Of a stretch of 8,065 nt of DNA, positions 1 to 6,437 are shown one piece after another. Within the stretch, counting starts at the first letter, position 1. Every line of letters starts with the position of its first letter. This DNA comes from Bacillota bacterium. Lineage in GTDB: Bacteria > Bacillota_E > Sulfobacillia > Sulfobacillales > Sulfobacillaceae. The notes under the pieces are model-generated. The model saw only the letters and a program-made list of their open reading frames with translations, did not search any database and was not told the DNA's origin. The stretch spans positions 1 to 8,065 of the forward strand of contig JAKAAL010000153.1 of the NCBI GenBank assembly GCA_021802375.1. Direction: 5' to 3'. A program made the position numbers and the translations under genes.

Positions 1-39
1 TGATCCTGGGAAGCGGAGGACGGCCACCTTAGTCTTCAT
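1..39 (-). CDS. purQ: PurQ, glutaminase subunit of FGAM synthase (5' end only)
   Basis: Only the first 13 codons are inside the window; the gene runs off the left edge. They read MKTKVAVLRFPGS, which matches the usual PurQ amino terminus (a hydrophobic beta strand followed by FPGSNC). PurQ is the class I glutamine amidotransferase subunit that supplies ammonia to PurL in the fourth step of IMP synthesis (FGAR to FGAM). The ATG (37-39) lies inside the end of purS, giving an 11-base overlap in another frame, so the two are probably translationally coupled. The nucleophile Cys and the His/Glu pair lie outside the window. The call rests on the short N-terminal match plus position directly after purS, which is the classical Gram-positive purS-purQ-purL order. 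Confidence 0.85.
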   Translation of the reverse strand, partial: MKTKVAVLRFPGS

Positions 40-289
40 CGTTGATCACCCACACCTCAAATCGCTCGAGGACGGGATTAGCCAAAAAATCCTGACCTAG
101 GGTCTGGGCCAGAGCCATCGCCGCCTCCGTCGAAGAAGCATCCACCCAAAGGTCCACCAGCTTGCCAATCCTTAACGATACCACCCCGGGATAGCCCCTT
201 TCGGCCACGACCTTTTGCGTGGCCTGGCCCGCGGGGTCCAGCACCTCCGGTTTTAAAGTGACCGCCATGCGTAGTCGGTATTGGCTCAC
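29..289 (-). CDS. purS: PurS, small subunit of FGAM synthase
   Basis: An 86-residue protein of the usual PurS size (about 80-85). Its start, SQYRLRMAVTLKPEVLDPAG, has the family's beta strand followed by the conserved LKPxVLDPxG segment. A GYPGVVSLRIGKLVDL stretch follows and a hydrophobic, acidic C-terminal strand ends the chain. PurS dimers bridge PurQ and PurL in the three-part FGAM synthase of Gram-positive bacteria and archaea; it has no catalytic site of its own. I chose the GTG at 287-289. It shares GTGA with the purC stop, has an AGAGGG site about 8 bases upstream, and gives the family's amino end. An ATG at 305-307 would add six residues (MEEGAK) from inside purC and is less likely. 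The 3' end overlaps purQ by 11 bases. Confidence 0.93.
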   Translation of the reverse strand: MSQYRLRMAVTLKPEVLDPAGQATQKVVAERGYPGVVSLRIGKLVDLWVDASSTEAAMALAQTLGQDFLANPVLERFEVWVINDED

Positions 290-987
290 TTTTGCACCCT
301 CTTCCACACTTCTTGATACGCCCCTTCAACATCACCGAGGTCTCGGCGAAATCGGTCCTTATCCAGTTTTTCGAGGCTCGACGCATCCCAAAGGCGACAG
401 GTGTCAGGGGTGATTTCATCGCCCAGCAGCAGTCGGCCTTGAAACCGCCCAAATTCCAATTTAAAGTCTACCAATATCAACTGGCGTTCCAGTAAAAATG
501 GCGACAAGACCCGATTAACCCGTAGGGCCAACGCCTTTAACTCCGCGATGGTGTTGTCATCGGCCAGTCCCAACGCGCGGATGTGATCCTCATTGAAGAG
601 GGGATCTCCCAAGGCATCGTTTTTAAAGTAGAATTCCACCACGCAAGACGCCAGTTCCGTGCCCTCTTCTAATCCCGTTCGCTGACTAAGGGATCCGGCC
701 ACGCGGTTTCGAACCACCACTTCCAGGGGAATCATGGTCAGGCGCCGCACTAAGAGTCGCCGCTCGTCCAAGGCTTCCAAAAGATGCGTGGGGATTCGCC
801 TGTCTTCCAGGTAGCGATATAGTCGCGCGGTTAGCGCACAATTAATCACCCCTTTGTCGGCGATTTGCCCGCGCTTTTGTCCATTAAATGCCGTCGCATC
901 ATCCTTGAACTCCATGATGACGGCGTCCTCTTGGTCCGCCTGGAAAACACGTTTGGCCTTGCCCTCGTATAACAACTTCTTATCCAT
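286..987 (-). CDS. purC: SAICAR synthase (phosphoribosylaminoimidazole-succinocarboxamide synthase)
   Basis: A 233-residue protein, full length for the short bacterial PurC type. PurC joins CAIR and aspartate with ATP to make SAICAR, step eight of IMP synthesis; the next enzyme, PurB, is encoded immediately upstream. The N-terminal LLYEGKAKRVF (residues 5-15) is the ATP-binding hairpin. The family signature PLEVVVRNRVAGSL is at about 87-100, and LILVDFKLEFG (about 170-180) is the second conserved patch, with acidic residues that coordinate substrate and metal. GDEITPDTCRLWD follows and matches the family's GDExTPDxxRxW motif. The ATG is preceded by AAGGAGG at good spacing. It follows purB after 33 bases, and its TGA overlaps the purS GTG, so purB-purC-purS-purQ is one transcription unit. 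I see no truncation or missing motif. Confidence 0.97.
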   Translation of the reverse strand: MDKKLLYEGKAKRVFQADQEDAVIMEFKDDATAFNGQKRGQIADKGVINCALTARLYRYLEDRRIPTHLLEALDERRLLVRRLTMIPLEVVVRNRVAGSLSQRTGLEEGTELASCVVEFYFKNDALGDPLFNEDHIRALGLADDNTIAELKALALRVNRVLSPFLLERQLILVDFKLEFGRFQGRLLLGDEITPDTCRLWDASSLEKLDKDRFRRDLGDVEGAYQEVWKRVQK

Positions 988-1020
988 GCTCGCCTCCTTA
1001 GGCTAGGGTAGCGTCCCACT

Positions 1021-2340
1021 CTATCGGGTGGGATCACCGTTCGGCAAAATCCCGATTCGTGCATAGATTTCATCGACCTGAGCTAGATACGGGGCAACCT
1101 CGAACAACGCTGAAAGCCGGTCGGCTGCTATTCGCGACGTCACCTCCGGATCGCGCCTGAGGCGCGCGGCAAACGACTGTTGCGGATGAGCCAGGGCCGC
1201 CATGGCGTGAGATTGGACTAATTTGTACGCTTCGTCTCGCGTGAGCCCGGTCTCGATCAGAGCAAGCAATACTTTTTGTGAAAACACCAATCCGCCGGAG
1301 GATTCGATGTTTTCGCGCATACGCTGGTCGTTCACACGTAATCCATCCATGACGAACTTCATGGAATACAAGAGGTAATCCGCCAGCATGGTCGCGTCGG
1401 GAAGAATAATGCGCTCGACCGAGGAATGCGAAATATCTCGCTCGTGCCAAAGCCCAATGTCCTCCAGAGCCGGCACCACATAGCCACGCAACACTCTGGC
1501 AAGTCCACTAATCTGCTCACATTTGACCGGATTTCGCTTGTGCGGCATGGCGCTTGAACCCCGTTGACCGCTGGCGAACGGCTCCTCCATTTCGCCTACC
1601 TCGGAGCGCTGCAGGTGGCGAACTTCGGTGGCCATCTTATCGAGATCACTGGCCATAATCGCCAAGGCACTCACGACTTCGGCGTGGCCGTCGCGTTGCA
1701 GCACCTGAGTCGCCAGCGGCGCTGGAACCAGTCCCAGCGCCTCGGCCACGTAGGCCTCCACGGCAGACGGTACATTGGCATAATTACCCACAGCACCGGA
1801 AAGCTTGACCACTCCCATCCGTCCTCGAGCATGCTCGAGCCGCTGCCGGTCGCGCCCGAGGTCTAGCCACCAGAGCGCGAATTTCAGCCCCACGCTGGTT
1901 GGTTCGGCGTGCATGCCGTGCGTCCTGCCCATAATCGGGGTATGGCGGTAGCGAAGGGCCAATGTCTGCAGGCTGGCTCGAAGCTCATCGAGGCCGCCGA
2001 TGATAAGGTCAAGAGCCTCCGTCATCAATGAGGCCAGCGCGGTATCCACCACATCGGTCGAGGTCATACCAAAATGTAGGTATTTCGCGTCTTCTGGCGC
2101 GACCGTCTCGCTGGCGGCACTGAGAAACGCCAAGACGTCGTGATGATATTCGCTTTCATAAAAGTCCACGCGCGCCGAAGAGACGCTAGCTCGTTTGAGG
2201 CGTTCGGCAACACCCTTAGGGACTTCGCCTAGGCTTTCCCACGCTGCCACGGCGAGCACTTCCACCTTGAGCCAGCGACGGTATCGGTTATCGTCTGACC
2301 ACAACTGCCTCATGGCCTCTCGACTGTATCGATGAATCAC
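1021..2340 (-). CDS. purB: Adenylosuccinate lyase
   Basis: A 439-residue member of the fumarase/aspartase superfamily. It removes fumarate from SAICAR (IMP synthesis) and from adenylosuccinate (AMP synthesis). Residues are numbered from the GTG at 2338-2340. The N-terminus IHRYSREAMRQLW matches the family's MIxRYSRxEMxxIW. HFGMTSTDVVDTA contains a conserved His at 89, GRTHGMHAEP contains the catalytic His at 141, and the superfamily signature GSSAMPHKRNP (about 261-271) carries the catalytic serine on the mobile loop. The open frame extends 35 codons further upstream, to 2445, but that stretch does not look like the family. The GTG has AAAAGGGG seven bases upstream and produces the standard amino end. 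The promoter at 2373-2402 would give a leader of only about 25 bases. Length and motifs are intact. Confidence 0.97.
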   Translation of the reverse strand: MIHRYSREAMRQLWSDDNRYRRWLKVEVLAVAAWESLGEVPKGVAERLKRASVSSARVDFYESEYHHDVLAFLSAASETVAPEDAKYLHFGMTSTDVVDTALASLMTEALDLIIGGLDELRASLQTLALRYRHTPIMGRTHGMHAEPTSVGLKFALWWLDLGRDRQRLEHARGRMGVVKLSGAVGNYANVPSAVEAYVAEALGLVPAPLATQVLQRDGHAEVVSALAIMASDLDKMATEVRHLQRSEVGEMEEPFASGQRGSSAMPHKRNPVKCEQISGLARVLRGYVVPALEDIGLWHERDISHSSVERIILPDATMLADYLLYSMKFVMDGLRVNDQRMRENIESSGGLVFSQKVLLALIETGLTRDEAYKLVQSHAMAALAHPQQSFAARLRRDPEVTSRIAADRLSALFEVAPYLAQVDEIYARIGILPNGDPTR

Positions 2341-2372
2341 GAGGGCACCCCTTTTCCGAACGTTATACCCTA

Positions 2373-2402
2373 ATCTTAGATGAAACATTCGGGAGCGGTC
2401 AA
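2373..2402 (-). promoter_or_regulatory. Probable sigma-70/sigma-A type promoter of purB-purC-purS-purQ
   Basis: On the minus strand TTGACC (plus 2397-2402, five of six matches to TTGACA) is followed 18 bases later by TAAGAT (plus 2373-2378, four of six matches to TATAAT). Transcription would begin near 2366, about 25 bases before the purB GTG and just upstream of its ribosome site. The position fits a dedicated promoter for the de novo purine operon, separate from the hpt-guaA cluster. The leader is too short to hold a purine riboswitch. Confidence 0.5.
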
Positions 2403-2712
2403 CCGCATCCGATCTTCGCGGAGTTCCCCAGTCCATCAAGCGCACTACGGCTGAGCATGTTCAAACGCTCTCGGTAGAATGTCCCGATGATGCCTCCGGT
2501 AGCCGAGCTTGACGGGGATCTCTCAGTTTAGCCCCTCTTTCGGGACATGCCGCTCCCCATTGTCTTAGAGATGGCTTGCCATTTGATGCCGAATCATGGG
2601 CCATGGCGGCGGCAAGTGGATTCCTCATCGTGCCCCACCATGATCGAGTATAGATCCGCCAGCGCGCGCCTGCCCCAAAACCTGATGCCTGGTTATACGC
2701 CCCGCATAGTCT
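2403..2712. other. Intergenic region between guaA and the purB promoter
   Basis: About 310 bases without a recognisable gene. I see no T-tract terminator behind guaA, so read-through into purB is possible. A perfect 9-bp inverted repeat, ATGTCCCGA (2479-2487) with TCGGGACAT (2540-2548), crosses a 5-bp pairing CTCGG (2470-2474) with CCGAG (2503-2507). This arrangement could fold as a pseudoknot, but pairings this short are also expected by chance. On the minus strand the frame stays open for roughly 80 codons directly after the guaA stop. It includes a possible 55-residue ORF starting MRNPLAAAMA, but its composition resembles no family I know and its ribosome site is weak. I found no purine riboswitch core and no purE or purK. 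Confidence 0.5.
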
Positions 2713-4236
2713 CTATTCCCATTCTATCGTGCCCGGCGGCTTCGAAGTTATATCGTATACCACTCGGTTCACTCCAGAGACCTCCGCGACAATTCTTTGG
2801 CTGATGCGTTCCAAGGTGTCTTCCGGCAGCCTAGCCCAATCGGCGGTCATTCCATCTTCGCTTTCCACCACGCGCACCACCACCGGATGCGCATAGGTGC
2901 GCCGGTCACCCATAACCCCCACCGAGCTCACGCTTAAAAGCACCGAAAAAGCCTGCCAGATGCGATGGTCGGGGTCAATGCGATCCACTTCTTCGCGCAC
3001 AATGGTATCGGCCCCACGGACCATCTCAATCCGCTCCGGAGTAATCTCGCCGACGATGCGCACGGCCAATCCAGGACCAGGAAAGGGTTGGCGCCACACC
3101 AAACTTTCAGGCAGTCCCAGTCGCAGACCTACCTTACGCACTTCGTCTTTAAAAAGCCAGCGTAGGGGTTCCACCACCCGCATGCGCATCGTTTCCGGTA
3201 AACCGCCTACATTGTGATGCGATTTAATCGTGTGCGCACCGCGCCCCCCCGACTCAATGACATCGGGATAGACCGTGCCTTGGATCAGAACCTCCGCTAG
3301 ACCTAGACGCTCGCGCACGTGCTCAAAGGCGTGAATGAATTCGCGGCCAATAATCTTGCGTTTTTGTTCGGGATCGGATACCCCTAACAGTGCGGTCATG
3401 AACTCCTGGCGAGCATCGACCACCAGCAAGTCGATTTGGCTAAAGGCCCTTCGCACCTCTTCGACTTCGCCTGCGCGCAAGAGGCCATGGTCAATGAGCA
3501 CCGCCTGCACGCGATCGCCCAGGGCGTGTTCCGCCAACTTAGCCGCCACGGCAGAATCCACGCCTCCCGAAAGGGCCACCAAAGCCCTGCCCTGAGGGAC
3601 TGCCGCTTGGATCATAGACACGGCGTCGGCCAGCACGTCGCTGGCTTTCCAATTCGCCTGCAACTTGGCAATGGTGAACAAAAACGCCGATAAGATGCGA
3701 GCCCCTAGAGGCGTATGGGACACTTCCGGATGAAATTGAACTGCCCAAAAGTTTCGCTGGAAGTCGCCCATAGCTGCCACTGGCGTGGTCTCGGTGGTGG
3801 CCAACACGCTAAATCCTGGCGGAACCACTTCTACGCGATCGCCATGGCTCATCCATACCGGCACCTCATCAGGCAGGTCCGCCAACAACGGACTAGGGGT
3901 CTCCTGATGTAGGAACCTTCGTCCGTATTCCGGTCTTTCAGCGCGCGACACGTCGCCACCCAGCATGCGCGTCATGAGCTGCATCCCGTAACAAATACCC
4001 AACACGGGCACGCCTAGATCAAAGATCGCTCGATCGGGCAAGGGAACTCCCTCGCCCACCACACTGGATGGTCCGCCTGACAACACGATGGCCTTTGGGG
4101 ATTTCTGGCGGATAACCTCAATCGAAGTGTCAAAAGGGAGCACCTCGCAAAACACTTCCAATTCGCGGATCCGGCGGGCAATCAGATGATTGTACTGCGC
4201 CCCAAAATCCAGCACGAGCACTGACGACTGCGTCAC
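2713..4236 (-). CDS. guaA: GMP synthase (glutamine-hydrolysing)
   Basis: A 507-residue two-domain enzyme (bacterial GuaA is usually about 510-525). It aminates XMP to GMP using ATP and ammonia from glutamine. Residues are numbered from the GTG at 4234-4236. The N-terminal class I amidotransferase domain starts SSVLVLDFGAQY and holds the nucleophile Cys82 in GICYGMQ and the His169/Glu171 pair in QFHPEVSHT. The ATP-pyrophosphatase domain has the P-loop LSGGVDSAV (about 222-230). The C-terminal dimerisation domain ends in KPPGTIEWE, the family's typical tail. The GTG shares GTGA with the hpt stop and has AAGGAGG seven bases upstream. An in-frame upstream start at 4278 would add 14 residues from inside hpt and is rejected. 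Tight overlap with hpt indicates co-translation of guanine salvage and GMP synthesis. Confidence 0.97.
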   Translation of the reverse strand: MTQSSVLVLDFGAQYNHLIARRIRELEVFCEVLPFDTSIEVIRQKSPKAIVLSGGPSSVVGEGVPLPDRAIFDLGVPVLGICYGMQLMTRMLGGDVSRAERPEYGRRFLHQETPSPLLADLPDEVPVWMSHGDRVEVVPPGFSVLATTETTPVAAMGDFQRNFWAVQFHPEVSHTPLGARILSAFLFTIAKLQANWKASDVLADAVSMIQAAVPQGRALVALSGGVDSAVAAKLAEHALGDRVQAVLIDHGLLRAGEVEEVRRAFSQIDLLVVDARQEFMTALLGVSDPEQKRKIIGREFIHAFEHVRERLGLAEVLIQGTVYPDVIESGGRGAHTIKSHHNVGGLPETMRMRVVEPLRWLFKDEVRKVGLRLGLPESLVWRQPFPGPGLAVRIVGEITPERIEMVRGADTIVREEVDRIDPDHRIWQAFSVLLSVSSVGVMGDRRTYAHPVVVRVVESEDGMTADWARLPEDTLERISQRIVAEVSGVNRVVYDITSKPPGTIEWE

Positions 4237-4793
4237 CCGTTGGCCTCCTTCGATGGACGGTGTATCTTTAAGCGGCACACATTCGGCAAGTTGCGATAGT
4301 ATTCATCAAAATCCAAACCATAACCCACAACAAATTCGTCGGGAATTTGAAAGCCCAGATAGTCTATATGCACATCGACCCGCCTGCGGGTCGGCTTGTC
4401 CAACAACGTACAAATGGCCACACTGGCCGCACCGCGTGCCACCAGCTGGCTATAGATATAGTTTAAAGTAAGACCGGTATCGACAATATCCTCGACCACA
4501 ACCACATGACGATTCTGCAGTTCCTCATCGAGATCCTTCAAAATCCGCACCACACCGGAGGACTGCGTTGATGCTCCGTAGGAGGAAATCGCCATAAAAT
4601 CGACGGCCATTAAGCCATCCACACAGCGGATCAAATCACCTAAAAAAACAAAAGACCCTCGAAGTATGCCGACCAGAAGGAGCGGCTTACCTTCGTAGTC
4701 CTGAGAAATTTGCTCCCCTAGGGCTCTCACCCGCGCCTGAATGTCGGCTTCGGGCAACAACACCTCCAGTGACTCTCCCGGACGTGCTTGCAC
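4233..4793 (-). CDS. hpt: Hypoxanthine(-guanine) phosphoribosyltransferase
   Basis: A type I phosphoribosyltransferase that converts hypoxanthine or guanine plus PRPP to IMP or GMP (purine salvage, cytoplasm). The PRPP-binding motif VVVVEDIVDTGLTLNYI is complete, with the ED pair and the DTG loop. LLLVGILRGSFVFLGDL supplies the first PRPP/pyrophosphate loop, SSYGASTQSSG the flexible loop, and LLDKPTRRR plus DEFVVGYGLDFDEYYRNLP the purine-binding C-terminus typical of Hpt. The start is uncertain. The GTG at 4791-4793 has GGGAG nine bases upstream and gives 186 residues, close to the family length of about 180. The ATG at 4800-4802 overlaps the regulator's stop but has its AGGGAG directly abutting, and the ATG at 4818-4820 lacks a clear site. 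The gene abuts the regulator upstream and overlaps guaA downstream by four bases. In Bacillus the gene is often called hprT. Confidence 0.93.
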   Translation of the reverse strand: MQARPGESLEVLLPEADIQARVRALGEQISQDYEGKPLLLVGILRGSFVFLGDLIRCVDGLMAVDFMAISSYGASTQSSGVVRILKDLDEELQNRHVVVVEDIVDTGLTLNYIYSQLVARGAASVAICTLLDKPTRRRVDVHIDYLGFQIPDEFVVGYGLDFDEYYRNLPNVCRLKIHRPSKEANG

Positions 4794-4794
4794 C

Positions 4795-5199
4795 CTATTC
4801 ATCTCCCTCGTCGTAAGCATGCTCTCGCTTTATGCGTCGCAGCAACGCCTGCCGATCGAACGTTGCTCCTCGGCGGTCCTCTCCGCGAGCAATCCGTTTA
4901 CCTTCAAAATAACTTTCCGCATCGCGTTCGAGATCGTGCCCATCGTCGCGGCGCGTCGCTAGGTCAGCTTCCTTGAGTCGCTCACGCACGTGACGCAAGC
5001 TTTCGCCCTGGTCTAAAAGCTCTTTGATCAACTTGAGCCGTTCAACATCATGGTCCGTATACACTCTTTGGTTGCCCGTGGTTCGCTGCGGAGAAATAAG
5101 CTCAAGCGTCTCGTAATAGCGAATGCGTCGTTCGCTCAAACCAGTGGCTATCTTCACGTCCCCGATAGAATGAAACTGGGCTTGCCCCTGCGGTTTCAC
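4795..5199 (-). CDS. MerR-family regulator, GlnR/TnrA-like
   Basis: A 134-residue one-domain DNA-binding protein. Residues about 10-78 form a MerR winged helix-turn-helix: FHSIGDVKIATGLSERRIRY, then YETLELISPQRT, then GNQRVYTDHDVERLKLIKEL. The ATGLSxRxIRYYE and TxGNxRxY pattern, with the isoleucine-lysine helix after it, is closer to GlnR/TnrA than to metal-sensing MerR proteins; the metal-binding cysteines are absent. The tail (about 85-134) is highly charged and ends acidic (YDEGDE). I do not recognise it as the glutamine-synthetase-contacting tail of GlnR, so the ligand is unknown. The GTG at 5197-5199 has GGAGGGG a few bases upstream; the open frame also reaches a TTG at 5220. It is the first gene of the cluster with hpt and guaA, with nearly no gap, so it may autoregulate and control purine genes. 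The function in nitrogen control is inference only. Confidence 0.85.
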   Translation of the reverse strand: MKPQGQAQFHSIGDVKIATGLSERRIRYYETLELISPQRTTGNQRVYTDHDVERLKLIKELLDQGESLRHVRERLKEADLATRRDDGHDLERDAESYFEGKRIARGEDRRGATFDRQALLRRIKREHAYDEGDE

Positions 5200-5240
5200 T
5201 GGTCCCCTCCGTTCGCCCAAAAAATTCTAAGACTGAGCCT

Positions 5241-5270
5241 ATCTTATCGGATTTTGCAGCGCAACAAAAT
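5241..5270 (-). promoter_or_regulatory. Candidate promoter/operator of the regulator-hpt-guaA cluster
   Basis: The perfect palindrome ATTTTG-N8-CAAAAT (plus 5251-5270) lies just upstream of TAAGAT (minus strand, plus 5241-5246), a -10-like hexamer identical to the one proposed for purB. No good -35 lies at 17 bases; TTGGCT at 5271-5276 would need a 24-base spacer. MerR-type regulators commonly bind dyads in or near an overlong promoter spacer, so autoregulation is a reasonable guess. The dyad does not match the GlnR consensus TGTNA-N7-TNACA. Confidence 0.3.
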
Positions 5271-5307
5271 AGCCAAGAACGTCAAGGAATCGTCGACGTT
5301 CTTGGCT
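5271..5307 (-). terminator. Intrinsic terminator behind the HTH/DUF1540 pair
   Basis: A perfect 13-bp stem, AGCCAAGAACGTC (5271-5283) with GACGTTCTTGGCT (5295-5307), has an 11-base loop. On the minus strand it is followed by ATTTTGTTG. It begins five bases after the stop of the small DUF1540-like gene, where a terminator is expected, and separates that unit from the regulator-hpt-guaA cluster. The T-tract is short and interrupted, so termination may be partial. Confidence 0.7.
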
Positions 5308-5311
5308 CAGG

Positions 5312-5485
5312 CTACTTTGGCTGAAAGGATGCACAGGACGTATCAGCGGCCTCCACAAACTCGTGACTTTGCTCGGCTCCACGGCGAGCCTGAGGGGTGA
5401 CCGTGATCTGAGTGAGACTGCAGCGCTCGCCATGTTCGTTGAATCGGCAGAAAGCGACGGAGCAATGAATGTTTTGGTTCGACAC
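5312..5485 (-). CDS. Small four-cysteine protein, DUF1540-like
   Basis: A 57-residue gene shorter than usual gene-finding cut-offs. It begins MSNQNIHCSVAFCRFNEHGE, continues RCSLTQITVTP, and ends DTSCASFQPK. Cysteines are at 8, 13, 22 and 51. The pattern I-x-C-S-V-x2-C-x-F-N, then C-x4-I-x-V, and finally T-x-C-x-S-F near the C-terminus is that of DUF1540 domains, small putative metal-binding proteins common in Bacillota with no defined function. The GTG start (5483-5485) has only a modest AGG seven bases upstream. It begins 13 bases after the stop of the HTH/coiled-coil gene and a hairpin terminator starts five bases after its own stop, so the two genes probably form one operon. The assignment is from motif memory; the cysteine spacing and bracketing signals make a chance frame unlikely. 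Confidence 0.8.
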   Translation of the reverse strand: MSNQNIHCSVAFCRFNEHGERCSLTQITVTPQARRGAEQSHEFVEAADTSCASFQPK

Positions 5486-5498
5486 GGGCGCGCCTGGT

Positions 5499-6005
5499 CT
5501 ATTCGGCCCGAGCCAGGCTTGAATTGCTCGCCAGTTGTCGTTCCAAGCGCCCTACCTCTTGATGGGCTTGCCCCAACTTAAATGAAAGTTGCTGGATTTC
5601 GTCCGCCTGACGATCCATGCGGTCATTGCGTCTAGCGAGTTCCTGGCTCAAGAGCTCGACCATTTCACGCACCATCTGGTGTTGCGACTCCATGACTTTG
5701 ACCAGTGGGTACCAATGGTCAACATTTTCGGAGGGGTTATCCTCCCCTATCCATCGCTCACTGCGAACGATGTCCCCACGATGGCGAAGTCGAGCCTTGA
5801 CTCCGAGCGACTGTTCAATCCGTTTAGCCAACTGTCGATAGATCTCCCGGTCTGATTGGGCCAGAACATCGGACGAAATGACGTAGGGTCGTCCCGCCAT
5901 CCCCGTCTTGCGCTCGGCCACCAGTTTCCCCGTGCGGATATCTTCGCGAAGAGTTTGTGCCATTTCTGGCACGAGTTCCATCACTTGGCTTAAGGTAACT
6001 TCCAT
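5499..6005 (-). CDS. Helix-turn-helix protein with C-terminal coiled coil
   Basis: A 168-residue protein with two visible parts. Residues about 1-50 (EVTLSQVMELVPEMAQTLRE, then a GRPYVISSDVL wing) resemble the small MerR-like or excisionase-type winged helix found in Bacillota chromosome- and plasmid-associated proteins. After a charged linker containing ERWIGEDNP, residues about 100-165 form a heptad-rich coiled coil (MVREMVELLSQELARRNDRM, then IQQLSFKLGQ and VGRLERQLA). HTH plus coiled coil is the architecture of RacA-like anchors and of some replication or partition regulators, but I cannot assign a specific family. No signal peptide or membrane segment is visible. The ATG at 6003-6005 has GGAGG seven bases upstream; the adjacent GTG at 6006-6008 would leave a four-base gap. 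It is probably co-transcribed with the DUF1540-like gene 13 bases downstream. Confidence 0.8.
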   Translation of the reverse strand: MEVTLSQVMELVPEMAQTLREDIRTGKLVAERKTGMAGRPYVISSDVLAQSDREIYRQLAKRIEQSLGVKARLRHRGDIVRSERWIGEDNPSENVDHWYPLVKVMESQHQMVREMVELLSQELARRNDRMDRQADEIQQLSFKLGQAHQEVGRLERQLASNSSLARAE

Positions 6006-6437
6006 CACAATACCTCCTCAAATTCCCGGTTAACATTTACCAGCATTCCCCATTCCCATCAATTCAAACCCAATGGGATCAAGTTATTGCCAGCTAACGC
6101 CGATGAACTTTAGCGCGAACAGCCACCTTGGACCCGCCGGCGCTAGCGCTGAGCCAGCCGACCCAGGCCACGCTCGACCGTACGCATTCGAATACCAAAG
6201 ACCCCACCTTAGTTGAGAGCCTGAGCCCGAAACGCGGGGGTGGTCAGGGAACGCGAATGATGGCGCTGACGACGCGCTTGGCGTACACCGCGACCGGCTC
6301 CGGTCGTACTGCATCGAGGCGAAGCCACAGACTCATACGACCCCGAGGGGAGAAGATCCCTACCCACGCCAAGCCCCGAGGTACGGCAGGCACCAAGATA
6401 TGTGGAAGGGAAGCGCTCACCCATGCTGTTAATCAGA

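Noticed and set aside
2341..2445. In-frame upstream extension of purB by 35 codons.
   Set aside because: The extra residues do not resemble adenylosuccinate lyases. The GTG at 2338-2340 has a strong ribosome site and gives the conserved amino end, and the extension would overlap the probable promoter.
2641..2715. TATAACC and AGACTATG words near the guaA end that recall purine riboswitch edges.
   Set aside because: The conserved loop cores and the P2/P3 stems are missing, and the words are in the wrong order and spacing for the aptamer.
5239..5433. 64-codon minus-strand frame in the gap between the HTH gene and the MerR-family regulator.
   Set aside because: It overlaps the DUF1540-like gene in another frame, crosses the terminator stem, and is low-complexity (Ser/Arg/Leu-rich) without family features.
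6244..6420. 58-codon minus-strand frame starting at a GTG (hydrophobic and basic, ending AIIRVP).
   Set aside because: There is no ribosome site, and it begins just after the terminator-like hairpin with no promoter seen. The composition is plausible, but I recognise no family.
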